From Chloroflexaceae bacterium (lineage in GTDB: Bacteria; Cyanobacteriota; Cyanobacteriia; Cyanobacteriales; JAAUTE01), in the NCBI GenBank assembly GCA_012031815.1, contig JAAUTE010000004.1:1-35978 (forward strand): a stretch of DNA of 35,978 nt, given 5' to 3'. This document shows, piece by piece, positions 18,068 through 26,472 of the stretch (its first letter is position 1; each line of letters begins with the position of its first letter). The translations under genes were made by a program, and so were the position numbers. A model generated the notes under the pieces. That model was not told where the DNA came from and made no database searches. It was given only the letters and a program-made list of their open reading frames with translations.

Positions 18068-19207
18068 TCAGCCGTAGCGTTGGGATAGGTCAGCCACATA
18101 GTTAAAGGCTTTTTTGTAGCTGGGAAAGCGCTGGGGAAATTGTTGGTGCAGTTTTTCGGCGATCGCTTTGAGGGTTTGGGGTTGTCCCATCTGAACCAGG
18201 AGCCAAGCGTCGATTTGACCGACTTCGGTGAGCTGGGGCTGGTAGACTTCGCTCCGCTTGCTCAAGGCTGTCATGGACAAGGGCTGGCCGAAAAACGTTG
18301 ATTGACGAAATTGGGCTTTAAGGAGGCGATCTCCGCTGGTAATTTCAGTTTCCCAGCGCCAGAGATAGTCTTCCCCCACAAGGCTAGCCTGAAGGGTAAC
18401 TGCGACGCGATCGCCGCTCGCCAAGGCTACTTCCTGTTGCCAGGGAAAAAAGCTGCGTCCGTAGACTAAATCCGCAGCCAGCGGCGAATTAGAATAGCCA
18501 ATTCCCGGCCCCAGGGTGGCATCAAACCACACCAGTAAACCGTGGCCCGTTCGCGGCTGCTCTAGGGTCCAACTCAAGGTATTTGACCAGTTTGGCTCTG
18601 AGATCGTGGTGTAATCCAGGGTTGCCCAAAGTTGCGGCTCGCCTACTAACTGCTCTGCCGCGACCTTGCCCTTACTTGAGGTGTTGATCGTGCGCGATCG
18701 CCCTGGCGTCATGTCGATGCCATAGGGACGGTTGGGCCAAGGGCCGTCGTGCCGAGCGTAAAGGGACGAATCTTCCACCAGAGCAACCCAGATCCGATCT
18801 TGGCAAGGAATGAGCTGGCCGCCAGGAGCCAGGAAGCGCCGGCGAGCATCGGCGATCGCGGCAATATGATCGCCAAACAGGGGCAAAACCCCGCGCAAGT
18901 CAGAAACAATGACATCCGCTGGTTCGGGGAGTTCCACCGCCGTTGACAGGGCCTGGTGAAAGTGAATGCGCCCTTGATAGCCGTTGTGTGCTGCAATTTC
19001 TCGGGCCACCTGAATGGCATCGCTGGGTTCAATGGCATATACCTGCCGCGCTCCCAACTGACAGGCAATCAGGGCAAAAATTCCGGTTCCCGTGCCGATA
19101 TCGACGACCACAGACCCCGGTTTTACCTGCTGGCTCAGAGCTGCAACGTAGGCATCCGTGCGCGCCGTATCGGCAATCATTTGACCGTAGTTGGTAATGC
19201 TATACAT
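18068..19207 (-). CDS. PRMT/L11-methyltransferase-like SAM methyltransferase with a PqqD-like C-terminal domain
   Basis: A 379-residue protein. The SAM motif I is VVDIGTGTGIFALIACQLGA near residue 33, then AIEPS (motif post-I). VIVSDLRGVLPLFGD near residue 100 sits where protein arginine methyltransferases have their SE-x-MGY double-E loop; the first Glu is Asp here. The middle is a beta-rich PRMT-barrel-like region. The last 60 residues (QIDAWLLVQMG, TLKAIAEKLHQQFP, then ADLSQRYG) resemble the winged-helix PqqD/RRE fold, which would let it dock on a leader peptide. Its place between kinase and cyclase genes suggests tailoring of the lasso peptide, perhaps its single Arg. It overlaps the kinase gene end by 31 bases. 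The substrate is inferred only. Confidence 0.75.
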   Translation of the reverse strand: MYSITNYGQMIADTARTDAYVAALSQQVKPGSVVVDIGTGTGIFALIACQLGARQVYAIEPSDAIQVAREIAAHNGYQGRIHFHQALSTAVELPEPADVIVSDLRGVLPLFGDHIAAIADARRRFLAPGGQLIPCQDRIWVALVEDSSLYARHDGPWPNRPYGIDMTPGRSRTINTSSKGKVAAEQLVGEPQLWATLDYTTISEPNWSNTLSWTLEQPRTGHGLLVWFDATLGPGIGYSNSPLAADLVYGRSFFPWQQEVALASGDRVAVTLQASLVGEDYLWRWETEITSGDRLLKAQFRQSTFFGQPLSMTALSKRSEVYQPQLTEVGQIDAWLLVQMGQPQTLKAIAEKLHQQFPQRFPSYKKAFNYVADLSQRYG

Positions 19208-20179
19208 GGAAGGGTGGCAAAATCCTGAAGAATTGCTTGGGTGAGTTGGGGTAGTTTCGCCAGATTTCGGTAGTTGTTGAGGCGTCGGAGGGGAACGCTG
19301 GCAGCTAACCGTCCAAAGATGCTAAATTCCTGCTTCTGTAGCCAAGAATCATGCCACCGGTAGCGATAGCTCTCTCCGATCAGGGCTAGCCATCCTTCCT
19401 GCTTCTCACAAGGCTGAATCCCTATTTCTTCCCCGGCTGTTCCCTGAAGGAGGTAAATTGCCCCTAGGGGTAGGGGAGTCGCTTGAAAGGCGCAATTTTG
19501 GCTGAGATCGAGGTAGCGCTTGTCGTAGCTAGGGGCAAGCCGGGGTTGGGGCGTCGCGATCGCCACAAAGAACTTCTACCGAATCTTCCCAAAGGCGCAG
19601 GCGGGGATAGCCGGGAACTGCCAGAAATCCGTTATCTCGCTCTACCAACGGCAAAACATCGTCACTGACTGCGGGATAGCCCTGTTGGGTTAGGGCAGCG
19701 GCTGTGGTTGATTTGCCTGACCCCGACGGCCCGACCAGGGCTAGAGCGCGATCGCCTACGGCCACGGCACTGGCATGGAGACAGATCCTTCCTCGTCGCC
19801 GCACCAGAAATCCCATCACCGGCCCCAGCAGGTAAAGGGCCGCATCTTCCAGGGTGAGGGAGGGGCACCAATCTCCCCAAAGGGCCATTCCCTGGCGATC
19901 GCAAACGAATTCAATCCCTTTCTCGTAACCAATGTGAAAATAAGCGCCCCCTGCCACTATCGTTACGGTCAACAGGGGCTGACCCGCTTCGTCTAACCAG
20001 GGAGAGGTGTAGTAGGGAGTCCGCTCTCCCCGGCAGTATTCCTGCAACCAGCCAGGAAACGGCCCGCAGGTAACACAGATATCTGCTGCCCCCGTAGCCA
20101 AATCCGACCGCAGAACGGTTCCGGGAATCGGGCAGTTGGCCTGCAGGTGCAGGCCGTAGATTAAAGTATGCCAGCTCAA
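19177..20179 (-). CDS. HprK-like kinase of the lasso cluster, one frameshift
   Basis: Repaired length is about 333 residues. The HPr-kinase-like core shows RICLHASAVAVGD, a P-loop GPSGSGKSTTAA near residue 151, and an acidic motif VSDDVLPL near 173. In other bacteria such kinases in lasso clusters (paeninodin type) phosphorylate a Ser at the precursor C-terminus. The precursor here ends Ser-Pro and has two more tail Ser residues. The frame breaks near GGGG 19548-19551 (plus strand); with one G fewer the protein reads LCGDRDAQPRLAPSYDKRYL and ends at 19177. It may be a tailoring enzyme, but HprK-related proteins also occur near PqqD proteins in other peptide pathways. Confidence 0.78.
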
Positions 20180-20256
20180 AAATAGCCCTCTGGTCGTTTT
20201 TTCTAGAAATCGGCAGTTTGTTTTCTAGTTTCGGCCCCTTGAGAATTTCTGTCAAT

Positions 20257-20754
20257 CTAAAACTGGGCCAGCCCTCGATCCTTAGCGGCGGTTCGGAACC
20301 AGGAAATCCCAGGACGCGACCCAAAGGCTGCATAGGCAGAAACTGCTTCTGGGGTATCGTTGAGCACCGCGTCCCCCGACTCCACCCAGGCATGGGCTTG
20401 AAATTGCGCTGATGCTCGTCTGACTCCTAGCCTGAGTTCGCTCTCAATGCCTCGCGATCGCAACAGACAATGTAATACCAGCGATCGCTGCAAACAGTTG
20501 CCAGTGCGGGTGTAACGAGCTGCCAATTGACACTGACGGGCGATCGCTCGGGCCCCAGTCTCATCTACTGTTTGGATGGGGGGAGCTGTCAGCCAGCAGG
20601 AGAGCCAGCGAGCCGTCGCTTTCAAGCCAAGCAAAGGCAGGAGACCCCTAACCGCCACCAATAAGGCCAGAGCCTGCCAAAACAGCGTTTTTTCCCAGCA
20701 GGACAACTGGCTCCAGGTGCGACACTTACGACTGAGTAATTTCCACCAATCCAT
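20257..20754 (-). CDS. Lasso leader peptidase, transglutaminase-like (B2)
   Basis: A protein of about 165 residues starting MDWWKLLSRKCRTWSQ. The catalytic Cys is in RTGNCLQRSLVL and the His in FQAHAWVESG, with a downstream Asp in AVLNDTPEA, the Cys-His-Asp set of the lasso B2 family. It removes the leader peptide in an ATP-dependent maturation complex with B1 and the cyclase. A hydrophobic stretch near residues 25-45 may be a membrane contact. The start at 20754 overlaps the end of B1 by 29 bases, implying coupling. The longer upstream frame from 20919 is out-of-frame B1 sequence. Confidence 0.85.
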   Translation of the reverse strand: MDWWKLLSRKCRTWSQLSCWEKTLFWQALALLVAVRGLLPLLGLKATARWLSCWLTAPPIQTVDETGARAIARQCQLAARYTRTGNCLQRSLVLHCLLRSRGIESELRLGVRRASAQFQAHAWVESGDAVLNDTPEAVSAYAAFGSRPGISWFRTAAKDRGLAQF

Positions 20755-21025
20755 GAGCGAGCAGGCTTTGAACGAAGGCGAGTAAATCTTGCTCCAAGCG
20801 GTCAGCTTCCACATCGTATTCATCCAGCAGCAGTTGAGCTGCCGCCGCAATGGAGTTTGATGCCTGCAAAACAGCCAGCATCCGAGTCCCAATGGCGTCC
20901 AAGCCAAAATATTCTTCACTAGCGCAGTTGAGAAACACGCTTTCCCCGCCTAAATCCTGCATCAACACCTGGGAGGATAGGGAAACTTTTTGGGTCAGCG
21001 CCAGGGGAGTTTCAGTTTGCGTCAT
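20726..21025 (-). CDS. PqqD-family RiPP recognition protein (B1)
   Basis: A 99-residue PqqD-fold protein (MTQTETPLAL start) with a beta-hairpin region LMQDLGGESVFLNCASEEYFGLD, then helices AIGTRMLAVLQ and LEQDLLAFVQSLLAHGLVEI. RREs of this type bind the lasso leader through its YxxPxL segment and deliver it to B2. The ATG at 21025 is preferred to an in-frame start at 21058. It is the first gene of the minus-strand lasso cluster and begins 44 bases after the leuA stop, on the same strand. Confidence 0.85.
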   Translation of the reverse strand: MTQTETPLALTQKVSLSSQVLMQDLGGESVFLNCASEEYFGLDAIGTRMLAVLQASNSIAAAAQLLLDEYDVEADRLEQDLLAFVQSLLAHGLVEITQS

Positions 21026-21069
21026 AGTTCTAGAGAAAATATGCTGGATTCTGCCCAATCTAAACTTAT

Positions 21070-22669
21070 TTAAGTTCCAGCGGCCGTGGAACTCAGTTGT
21101 GCTGTCCGCTGTTGGGCGGCGTAAAGACGGTTGAGGGCGCTGACGTAGGCCCGAGCTGAGGCAACAATGATGTCCGTATCCGCCCCATGACCTGAATAAA
21201 TCCGCTCCGCCTGCTTGAGGCGAATTGTTACTTCCCCAATGGCATCAATACCCGCCGTCACCGACTTGACGGAAAATTCAATGAGCTGGTTAGGCACGTC
21301 GATCGCCCGATTGATGGCTTTGTAGACCGCATCCACAGGGCCCGTGCCAATGGCTGCATCGGTTAATTCCCTGCCATCGGGGGCGCGCAGGGTAACAGTA
21401 GCGGTGGGACGGGCGCGATCACCACAGGAAACCTGTACCAATTCCAGGCGAAAGAGTTCCGGCTGCTGCTGAATTTCGTCGTTGACGATGGCTTCTAAAT
21501 CCCAGTCGGTGATTTCTTTTTTCTTGTCGGCAATGTCTTTAAAACTGACAAAAGCCCGGTTAAGTTCGCTCTCACTCAGCTCGTAGCCCAATTCCTTGAG
21601 GCGAGAACGGAAGGCATTACGGCCCGAATGCTTGCCCAAAATAATTTGGTTGGTGGTGAGGCCGATGGACTGGGCGTCCATGATTTCGTAGGTCAGCTTG
21701 TTTTGAGGACGCCGTCCTGGTGGATGCCCGATTCGTGGGCAAAGGCGTTGGCCCCCACAATGGCTTTATTGGGCTGTACCATCATGCCCGTCAGGTGGGA
21801 AACCAGGCGGGAGGTTTTATAAATTTGGGTAGTGTCGATGTTGGTGAGGGGGTCTGGGGATTCGGGCAGTCGACCCAGGAAGGGATTGAAATACTGACGG
21901 CGCACGTGCAGGGCCATGACCAATTCTTCCAGGGCCGCATTACCGGCGCGCTCGCCAATGCCGTTGATGGTGCATTCCAGTTGGCGGGCCCCGTTTTTGA
22001 TCGCTTCCAGGAAATTAGCCACGGCTAAGCCTAGATCGTTGTGGCCGTGAACGGAGATGATCGCGCGATCGCAACTGGGCACATTGTCTTTAATGCCGCG
22101 GATTAAGGCACCAAATTCTGCCGGGGTCGTGTAGCCGACGGTATCGGGAATATTAATCGTGGTCGCGCCCGCTTCAATGGCCAGCTCTAGCACCTGATAG
22201 AGAAATTCCGGGTCGCTGCGTCCGGCATCTTCCGGGGAAAATTCCACATCTTCCGTCCAGGATTTGGCATAGGCGACCATTTCTGGAACAATAGCTAGGA
22301 CTTGCTCGCGGGTTTTCCGCAGTTTATGGGTCAGGTGAATGTCTGAAGTGGCAATAAAGGTGTGAATTCTCGGCTTAGCTGCTCCCTTGAGGGCTTCCCC
22401 AGCCGCTTTAATGTCGGCTTTGGTGGCTCGGGCCAGGCCGCAAATGGTCGGGCCGCCTTCGCTGCCAACCTGCTCGGCGATTTTCTGGACTGCCTCAAAA
22501 TCCCCCGGACTCGCGTAGGGAAACCCGGCTTCAATCACATCTACGCCCAGTCGCGCTAGGGCACGGGCGATCGCCAGTTTTCTTCTACGTTTAAGGTGGC
22601 CCCAGGAGACTGTTCGCCATCCCGGAGGGTGGTGTCAAAGATAATAATGCGCTCAGGTGCCGTCTGCAT
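21070..22669 (-). CDS. leuA: 2-isopropylmalate synthase, two frameshifts
   Basis: First committed step of leucine synthesis: acetyl-CoA and 2-oxoisovalerate give 2-isopropylmalate. Repaired length is about 533 residues. N-terminal [19 protein letters not shown] holds the Arg-Asp of the active site; the metal ligands are in [26 protein letters not shown] precedes the regulatory C-terminal domain that senses leucine. Two one-base losses lie in A runs (T on the plus strand): TTTT 22578-22581, where one more A gives [13 protein letters not shown], and TTTT 21701-21704, where one more A gives [15 protein letters not shown]. Both repairs restore an ordinary enzyme, so error is more likely than inactivation. 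The lasso operon follows at once. Confidence 0.92.
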
Positions 22670-22739
22670 CGCTTTCTTGTGGGCTGGGGGAAAGGGATTG
22701 ATTGGAATCTATTCTAGTGAATTTTAAGGGAGTTGGAGG

Positions 22740-23270
22740 TTAATAATCGTTTTTCTCAATATATTTACGGATATCATTTAAGTCAATGTAGCGATCGGTG
22801 GCGTTTCTTAATTCACGGGCGATCATGCCTTCGGTGGAGACAACAGTAATATGCGTATTTTTCGATCGCAATAGTTCAATAGCCCGCTCAAAATCCCCAT
22901 CGCCGCTAAAGAGAATCACCTGATCGTATTGCTCAACGGTGTTGAACATATCGACCACAATTTCAATATCTAGATTCGCTTTTTGCGAATAGCGCCCTGA
23001 GGAATCGTCATAATATTCCTTGAGAATTTTGGTGCGTACTGTATATCCCAAGCTAATCAACGCATCGCGAAAGCCCCGCTGGTCTTGAGAATCCTTAAGG
23101 CCCGTATACCAAAAGGCATTGACCAAAAGCACGGTGGTATCCTTGGTAAAGTACTCTAAAACCCGACGGGGATCAAAAAACCAACCATTTTTTTGTTGGG
23201 CATAGAACATATTATTCCCGTCCACGAAAATAGAAAGGCGGGAACGCGAGCAATTATTGGAATAATTCAT
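22740..23270 (-). CDS. LabA-like NYN-domain protein
   Basis: A 176-residue NYN (PIN-like) domain protein with the conserved acidic sites: Asp in SIFVDGNNMFYAQ near residue 17, Asp residues in LDIEIVVDMFN near 106 and SGDGDFERAIE near 123. The family includes LabA, which acts in negative feedback of the cyanobacterial clock output, and related proteins of unknown nuclease activity. The first ten residues (MNYSNNCSRS) look like a disordered tail. The start at 23270 has no strong Shine-Dalgarno. It lies 70 bases upstream of leuA on the same strand. Identity with LabA itself, rather than a paralogue, is unproven. Confidence 0.8.
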   Translation of the reverse strand: MNYSNNCSRSRLSIFVDGNNMFYAQQKNGWFFDPRRVLEYFTKDTTVLLVNAFWYTGLKDSQDQRGFRDALISLGYTVRTKILKEYYDDSSGRYSQKANLDIEIVVDMFNTVEQYDQVILFSGDGDFERAIELLRSKNTHITVVSTEGMIARELRNATDRYIDLNDIRKYIEKNDY

Positions 23271-23487
23271 AGAGACGAATGACTAAAACTGGCTGAATAG
23301 ATAAAATAGGTGGATGTATTCGTATAGCCTATATACTGTAGCAAATTTTTTTGCCATTGAGTTCAAGGGGTTGATAAAGGACTTTCAACGCAGCAAGATA
23401 AGGCGCACTTGCAGCCACCTGTCTGATTGTAAGCCGCAACGGACTCTAGTATCAACTATCCTTCGTTCCCCCTAGAACAAGCTGCCC

Positions 23488-24300
23488 TTAGAAGTAGGAA
23501 CACCATTGGCTCCAGCCCCCAGGATAGAGTTTGGCGTTGCGACCGAGAAGATGGAGAGAGAACAAATCGACACAGGCCGTGATCCCCGAACCGCAATAAA
23601 CCCAAATATCTTCGGCCTCCTGATAATCCGCCCACAGTTGAGCCAGCTCCTGGGGCGATCGCAGATAGCCTTGCTCATCGCTGACCTGCTGCCAGTAGAG
23701 GTTAACGGCTCCGGGGATATGACCCCGGTGGGGATCGATGGGTTCCCATTCCCCCCGATAGCGCCTGGGATCGCGAGCATCGACTAACAGGGTTCCAGGA
23801 GGAAAATTGAGCAAAGCTTCCCGCTTCACGATCCAGTCCTGACGCGGCACGGCGGCAAACCGACCCGCCGCCTTGGCCGGGGGTAGGGCCTCGCTAACCC
23901 CATATCCCCCAGCTACCCAAGCAGGCCAGCCTCCGTCGAGGAGCGCTACGCGATTGTGGCCGAAGTAGCGCAGCAGCCACCAAAGCCGAGCGGCAAAGGC
24001 AAACCGGGCATCATCATAGGCGATTACCCGTGTCTTTCCCTGAATAATGCCCAATGCTGCTAGCTTTGCCCCTAAACTATCAGGAGTCGGCAAAGGATGG
24101 CGGCCCGCGCGATCGCTTGGGGGGTCAGACAGATCGCGGTTGAGATCCAAATAAAATGCCCTCGGAATATGGGCGCGATCGTATTGCTGCCGGCCCCAGT
24201 GGGGATTATCGAGGCGAAAACGGCAGTCAATGACGATTATGTCTTCCTGAAGCAGTTGCTCCGCGAGCCAGGGAGCGCCAACAACCGAAGGTAAGTCCAT
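23488..24300 (-). CDS. Two-domain rhodanese sulfurtransferase
   Basis: A tandem-rhodanese protein of about 270 residues, SseA/thiosulfate sulfurtransferase type. Domain 1 (residues 1-140) has VIDCRFRLDNPHWGRQQYDRAHIP but no catalytic Cys. Domain 2 ends in the active loop YCGSGITAC near residue 240, where the first Cys carries the persulfide. The start is taken at ATG 24300 (MDLPSVVGAPWL), since the upstream frame extension is not family-like. Thiosulfate or 3-mercaptopyruvate may be the donor. Confidence 0.88.
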   Translation of the reverse strand: MDLPSVVGAPWLAEQLLQEDIIVIDCRFRLDNPHWGRQQYDRAHIPRAFYLDLNRDLSDPPSDRAGRHPLPTPDSLGAKLAALGIIQGKTRVIAYDDARFAFAARLWWLLRYFGHNRVALLDGGWPAWVAGGYGVSEALPPAKAAGRFAAVPRQDWIVKREALLNFPPGTLLVDARDPRRYRGEWEPIDPHRGHIPGAVNLYWQQVSDEQGYLRSPQELAQLWADYQEAEDIWVYCGSGITACVDLFSLHLLGRNAKLYPGGWSQWCSYF

Positions 24301-24459
24301 AGGATTTTCACTCCAACACATCGTTAACTCAAACTCACCAGACAGAAACGGAAAAACCGTTGCCTCCACCTAGAGGGAGCTAACCACCGACCCTGCCCCA
24401 AGAGCAATCACAGCAATCCTCCTGCCTAAAGACTATGTCTCCCAGTGGAGTTGATTAGA

Positions 24460-24612
24460 ATGAACCCAGATTCTCAGTTCACCCTTAAATCGGGGCGGCT
24501 GGTCACCATCGGAGGCGAAACAGTAACCGGAAAAAGCGTGACAATTCTAGCCCCTTGGCAGCAAACACTGATCTCCCGGCGCCAACTGACCCGCGTCCGG
24601 GTTCTAGATTAA
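24460..24612 (+). CDS. Small hypothetical protein, 50 residues
   Basis: A complete small frame from ATG to TAA that reads like coding sequence: SGRLVTIGGETVTGKSVTILAP, then WQQTLISRRQLTRVRVLD in the second half. It looks like a small beta-strand protein with alternating hydrophobic residues. GGAG lies about 12 bases upstream. It sits between the divergent rhodanese and response-regulator genes. I do not recognise the family. Confidence 0.45.
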   Translation: MNPDSQFTLKSGRLVTIGGETVTGKSVTILAPWQQTLISRRQLTRVRVLD

Positions 24613-24791
24613 GTTTAACGGAACAGATTTTCTGGTTTATTCCTGGGGAACGCTAAGTATTAGAACTTGTAAAGGACTTAGCTATCTCCTGGAACGTTTA
24701 GCTTCCGTAAACGAGTTTTTTAGCGTTGAAGCCAAGGAAAAGCCTGTTTACGCTCTTTTTGTCGGCTCTTACTCCAACTAGCAGATTGGCT

Positions 24792-25931
24792 ATGGCTCAC
24801 ATTTTAGTCATTGATGACGACCCAGCAATTCAAGTTTTGCTGAAGCGAACGCTGACTCGCCAAGGCTATCAGGTTAGCGTGGCTAGTGATGGCAGGGAGG
24901 GCCTCGAAAAGGCGTTGCACCTGCGTCCAGCACTAATTCTTTGTGATTGGTTGATGCCCTATTTAGACGGCATTGAGGTCTGCCACCGGATTAAATCAGC
25001 TCCGGAGTTAGCTACAACGTTTTTTATCCTGCTGACGTCCCTTAGCTCCATTGAAGACCGAGTCAAGGGGTTGGATGCCGGGGCCGATGATTTTTTGTGC
25101 AAGCCCGTAGAACTCTACGAGCTGAAGGCTCGCGTCCGGGCCGGATTGCGGCTGCACCAGCTCAGTCGCGATTTGCAAGAGCAAAAGCGCCGTTTAGAGG
25201 CCGAATTAGTGGAGGCGGCGGAGTACGTCAGCTCAATCTTACCCGAACCGCTGAAAGTTCCCTCGGTGGAGATCGAAGCCCGGTTTATTCCCTCCCGCCA
25301 GTTGGGGGGGGATAGTTTTGATTATTATTGGCTGGATGGGGAACATTTGGCCATTTATCTGCTGGATGTGTCGGGCCACGGGCTGCGGGCGGCGCTGCCT
25401 TCGCTGTCGGTGCTGAATTTGTTGCGATCGCAAGGGCTGAATCGAGTGAATTTTTATCAACCCTGTCAAGTGTTGCAGGGATTAAATCGCACGTTTCCTA
25501 TGACCCTGCGCAACGATAAATATTTTACGATTTGGTACGGAATTTATAATATCAAGCGGCGACAATTGGTGTTTGCCAGCGCCGGCCATCCCCCGGCCAT
25601 CTTAATGGCTCCCAATCGGCAGGGCAGCTTAGACATTGAGCGGATGAAGACGCCGGGATTTCCCATCGGCATGTTTCTCGACGCCCAATACCGCAACGCC
25701 AGTTGTCGGGTCGCTCCCGGCTCAAGCCTCTACATTTTTAGTGATGGCATTTATGAATTTGATGGCCGTGATGGGTCAATTTGGGGACTGGATGCTTTTA
25801 TCGAGCTGCTACAAACCCACCGTCAATCGGGCAAGCAATCCCTGGATCGGCTCATTGAGCAAGTCAGCCATTGCAATGCTAAAACCTATTTTGACGACGA
25901 TATTTCCCTTATGCAAATTCACTTTGAGTAA
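24792..25931 (+). CDS. Response regulator with PP2C (SpoIIE/RsbU-type) phosphatase output
   Basis: A 379-residue two-domain regulator. Residues 1-125 are a receiver domain: Asp triad at residues 8-10 (VIDDDPA), phosphoacceptor Asp52 in LCDWLMP, and Lys in LCKPVE. A coiled-coil-like linker (DLQEQKRRLEAELVEAAEYVSS) follows. The rest is a PP2C-like Ser/Thr phosphatase with metal-site motifs GGDSFDYYW, LLDVSGHG, IFSDGIYEF and DDDISLM. Such proteins reverse Ser/Thr phosphorylation of anti-sigma-factor antagonists or other partners on a two-component signal. No partner kinase is nearby. The ATG at 24792 is chosen because the receiver domain starts at once. Confidence 0.9.
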   Translation: MAHILVIDDDPAIQVLLKRTLTRQGYQVSVASDGREGLEKALHLRPALILCDWLMPYLDGIEVCHRIKSAPELATTFFILLTSLSSIEDRVKGLDAGADDFLCKPVELYELKARVRAGLRLHQLSRDLQEQKRRLEAELVEAAEYVSSILPEPLKVPSVEIEARFIPSRQLGGDSFDYYWLDGEHLAIYLLDVSGHGLRAALPSLSVLNLLRSQGLNRVNFYQPCQVLQGLNRTFPMTLRNDKYFTIWYGIYNIKRRQLVFASAGHPPAILMAPNRQGSLDIERMKTPGFPIGMFLDAQYRNASCRVAPGSSLYIFSDGIYEFDGRDGSIWGLDAFIELLQTHRQSGKQSLDRLIEQVSHCNAKTYFDDDISLMQIHFE

Positions 25932-25966
25932 TTCAGGGGAACCCAGGCCGGGCGATCGCCGCCCCT

Positions 25967-25972
25967 TATAAT
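25967..25972 (+). promoter_or_regulatory. Perfect -10 hexamer before the Nudix gene
   Basis: TATAAT lies 21 bases before the ATG at 25993, in the 61-base gap after the phosphatase gene. No -35 match is seen at the usual distance. A GGCGATCGCC palindrome sits just upstream. Confidence 0.35.
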
Positions 25973-25992
25973 AAGAAGACAAAACTGCAAAA

Positions 25993-26448
25993 ATGCTGTA
26001 CCGCTGGTGGCGCTACGTTAAAACCCTACTAAAAGTGATTTTCCGCCATCCTCTGCCGGGAGCGGTGATTATTCCGATTTTGCCCGATGGACAAATTGTG
26101 CTGGTTAGGCGTCGAGATACGGGACAGTGGAGCCTGCCGGGGGGGTTAGTAGACTGGGGCGAAACCGTGGCGACAGCGGCCCGACGAGAATTAAGAGAAG
26201 AAACCGGACTAGAATTAATTAAACTACGCCGTTTGGTAGGAGTTTACTCGAATATGGAGCGCGATCCTCGCATTCACTCCATCGCCATCTTGGTGGAGGC
26301 AGAGGTGCAAGGAGCGCTAGCCGTCGAAGATGCAGCCGAAATCAGCGAGGCTAGGGCTTTTTCCCTGGAGGCCGTACCGGGTAATCTTGCCCACGATCAC
26401 GATCGCCTACTCAGTGACTATTTTCAGGGGTCAACGGTCTTGGCTTAG
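25993..26448 (+). CDS. Nudix hydrolase
   Basis: A 151-residue protein with a full Nudix box: [20 protein letters not shown] followed by ETGLEL near residues 50-75, supplying the Glu residues that bind Mg2+. Nudix enzymes hydrolyse nucleoside diphosphates linked to another moiety; the substrate cannot be read from the box. The N-terminus ([17 protein letters not shown]) is amphipathic to hydrophobic, perhaps a membrane contact. It follows the phosphatase gene by 61 bases. Confidence 0.88.
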   Translation: MLYRWWRYVKTLLKVIFRHPLPGAVIIPILPDGQIVLVRRRDTGQWSLPGGLVDWGETVATAARRELREETGLELIKLRRLVGVYSNMERDPRIHSIAILVEAEVQGALAVEDAAEISEARAFSLEAVPGNLAHDHDRLLSDYFQGSTVLA

Positions 26449-26472
26449 AAAAATGGAGCAATTGCCTGGATT

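Noticed and set aside
19911-20393. 160-residue minus-strand frame between kinase and B2
   Set aside because: It overlaps the ends of both recognised genes out of frame and has no domain.
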